Shown: piece after piece, positions 31,713-31,756 of the stretch
Layout of the letters: each line of letters begins with the position of its first letter
Position numbering within the stretch: position 1 is the stretch's first letter
The notes under the pieces: generated by a model
Seen by the model: only the letters and a program-made list of their open reading frames with translations
Databases searched by the model: none
Told to the model about the DNA's origin: nothing
Position numbers and translations under genes: made by a program
Source: Dissophora ornata
Lineage: Eukaryota > Mortierellomycota > Mortierellomycetes > Mortierellales > Mortierellaceae
Length of the DNA stretch: 31,756 nucleotides
NCBI GenBank assembly: GCA_025201705.1
Contig: MU616921.1
Span: forward strand, 1 to 31,756
Direction of reading: 5' to 3'

Positions 31713-31756
31713 ATGGCTGCTGCCTATGGCCTGCTGCTTGCCGGGCAACTCTTTTT
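31713..31756 (+). CDS. possible 5' end of a gene truncated by the window
   Basis: ATG at 31713 opens a frame of 14 codons to the window end (MAAAYGLLLAGQLF). It is GC-rich and hydrophobic, which could be the beginning of a signal peptide or membrane segment. Support comes from the TATA box and pyrimidine-rich leader just upstream. Too little is visible to assign a function. Confidence 0.35.
   Translation, partial: MAAAYGLLLAGQLF

Overview
The window is nuclear DNA of a filamentous fungus. Every confident protein gene is a eukaryotic, intron-bearing gene with short introns (roughly 50-350 nt), GT-AG or occasionally GC-AG borders, pyrimidine-rich leaders and AATAAA-type poly(A) signals. The gene set (coatomer epsilon, mitochondrial ATP synthase subunit d, FAT1-type very-long-chain acyl-CoA synthetase, an MscL-like channel, a WW-MyTH4-RhoGAP protein) and the base composition suggest an early-diverging, Mortierella-like lineage. 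That lineage call is inference. I see no prokaryotic operon, prophage, CRISPR array, tRNA or rRNA gene.

Layout, left to right. 100-1690 (+): MscL-like mechanosensitive channel with a long N-terminal extension and a C-terminal zinc ribbon. 1869-2688 (-), convergent with it: ubiquitin-like plus BAG-domain cochaperone whose start codon is unclear. 3853-4686 (+): intronless, unrecognised membrane protein. 4880-6124 (-): epsilon-COP. 7089-9136 (-): probable mitochondrial Mtf2-like protein, divergent from 10339-13720 (+), a WW/WW/MyTH4/RhoGAP protein of the ARHGAP39/Vilse type. 13721-17369: a 3.6-kb gene-poor, AT-richer stretch with exon-like fragments but no convincing complete gene. 17370-20381 (+): fatty acid transporter/acyl-CoA synthetase with ten coding exons, including a 4-nt and a 14-nt exon. 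20794-22785 (+): ABHD12-like serine hydrolase. 23342-26693 (+): large GATA-type zinc-finger protein. 26930-28181 (+): ATP synthase subunit d. 28706-30877 (-), convergent with it: HMCES/SRAP-domain DNA-protein crosslink protein with UIM-like and PIP-box-like motifs. 31713-31756 (+): possible start of a gene that runs off the window, behind a TATA box.

The genes are mostly unrelated housekeeping functions: trafficking, mitochondria, lipid metabolism, genome maintenance and chaperone regulation. Two neighbours, the acyl-CoA synthetase and the ABHD12-like lipase, both act on acyl lipids and are only 412 bp apart, but nothing in the sequence proves co-regulation. Exon borders were derived by reading splice sites by eye and requiring phase agreement. 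Almost all confident models close with matching phase at every junction; the exception is the 5' end of the BAG gene.

Most noteworthy items: the HMCES homologue carrying three UIM-like helices and a terminal PIP-like motif; two GC-AG introns, one forced by the reading frame; the missing ATG of the BAG gene with an AUU in strong start context; an imperfect inverted repeat with arms of about 37 bp between the convergent ATP7 and HMCES genes; and an 18-bp perfect palindrome upstream of the acyl-CoA synthetase.
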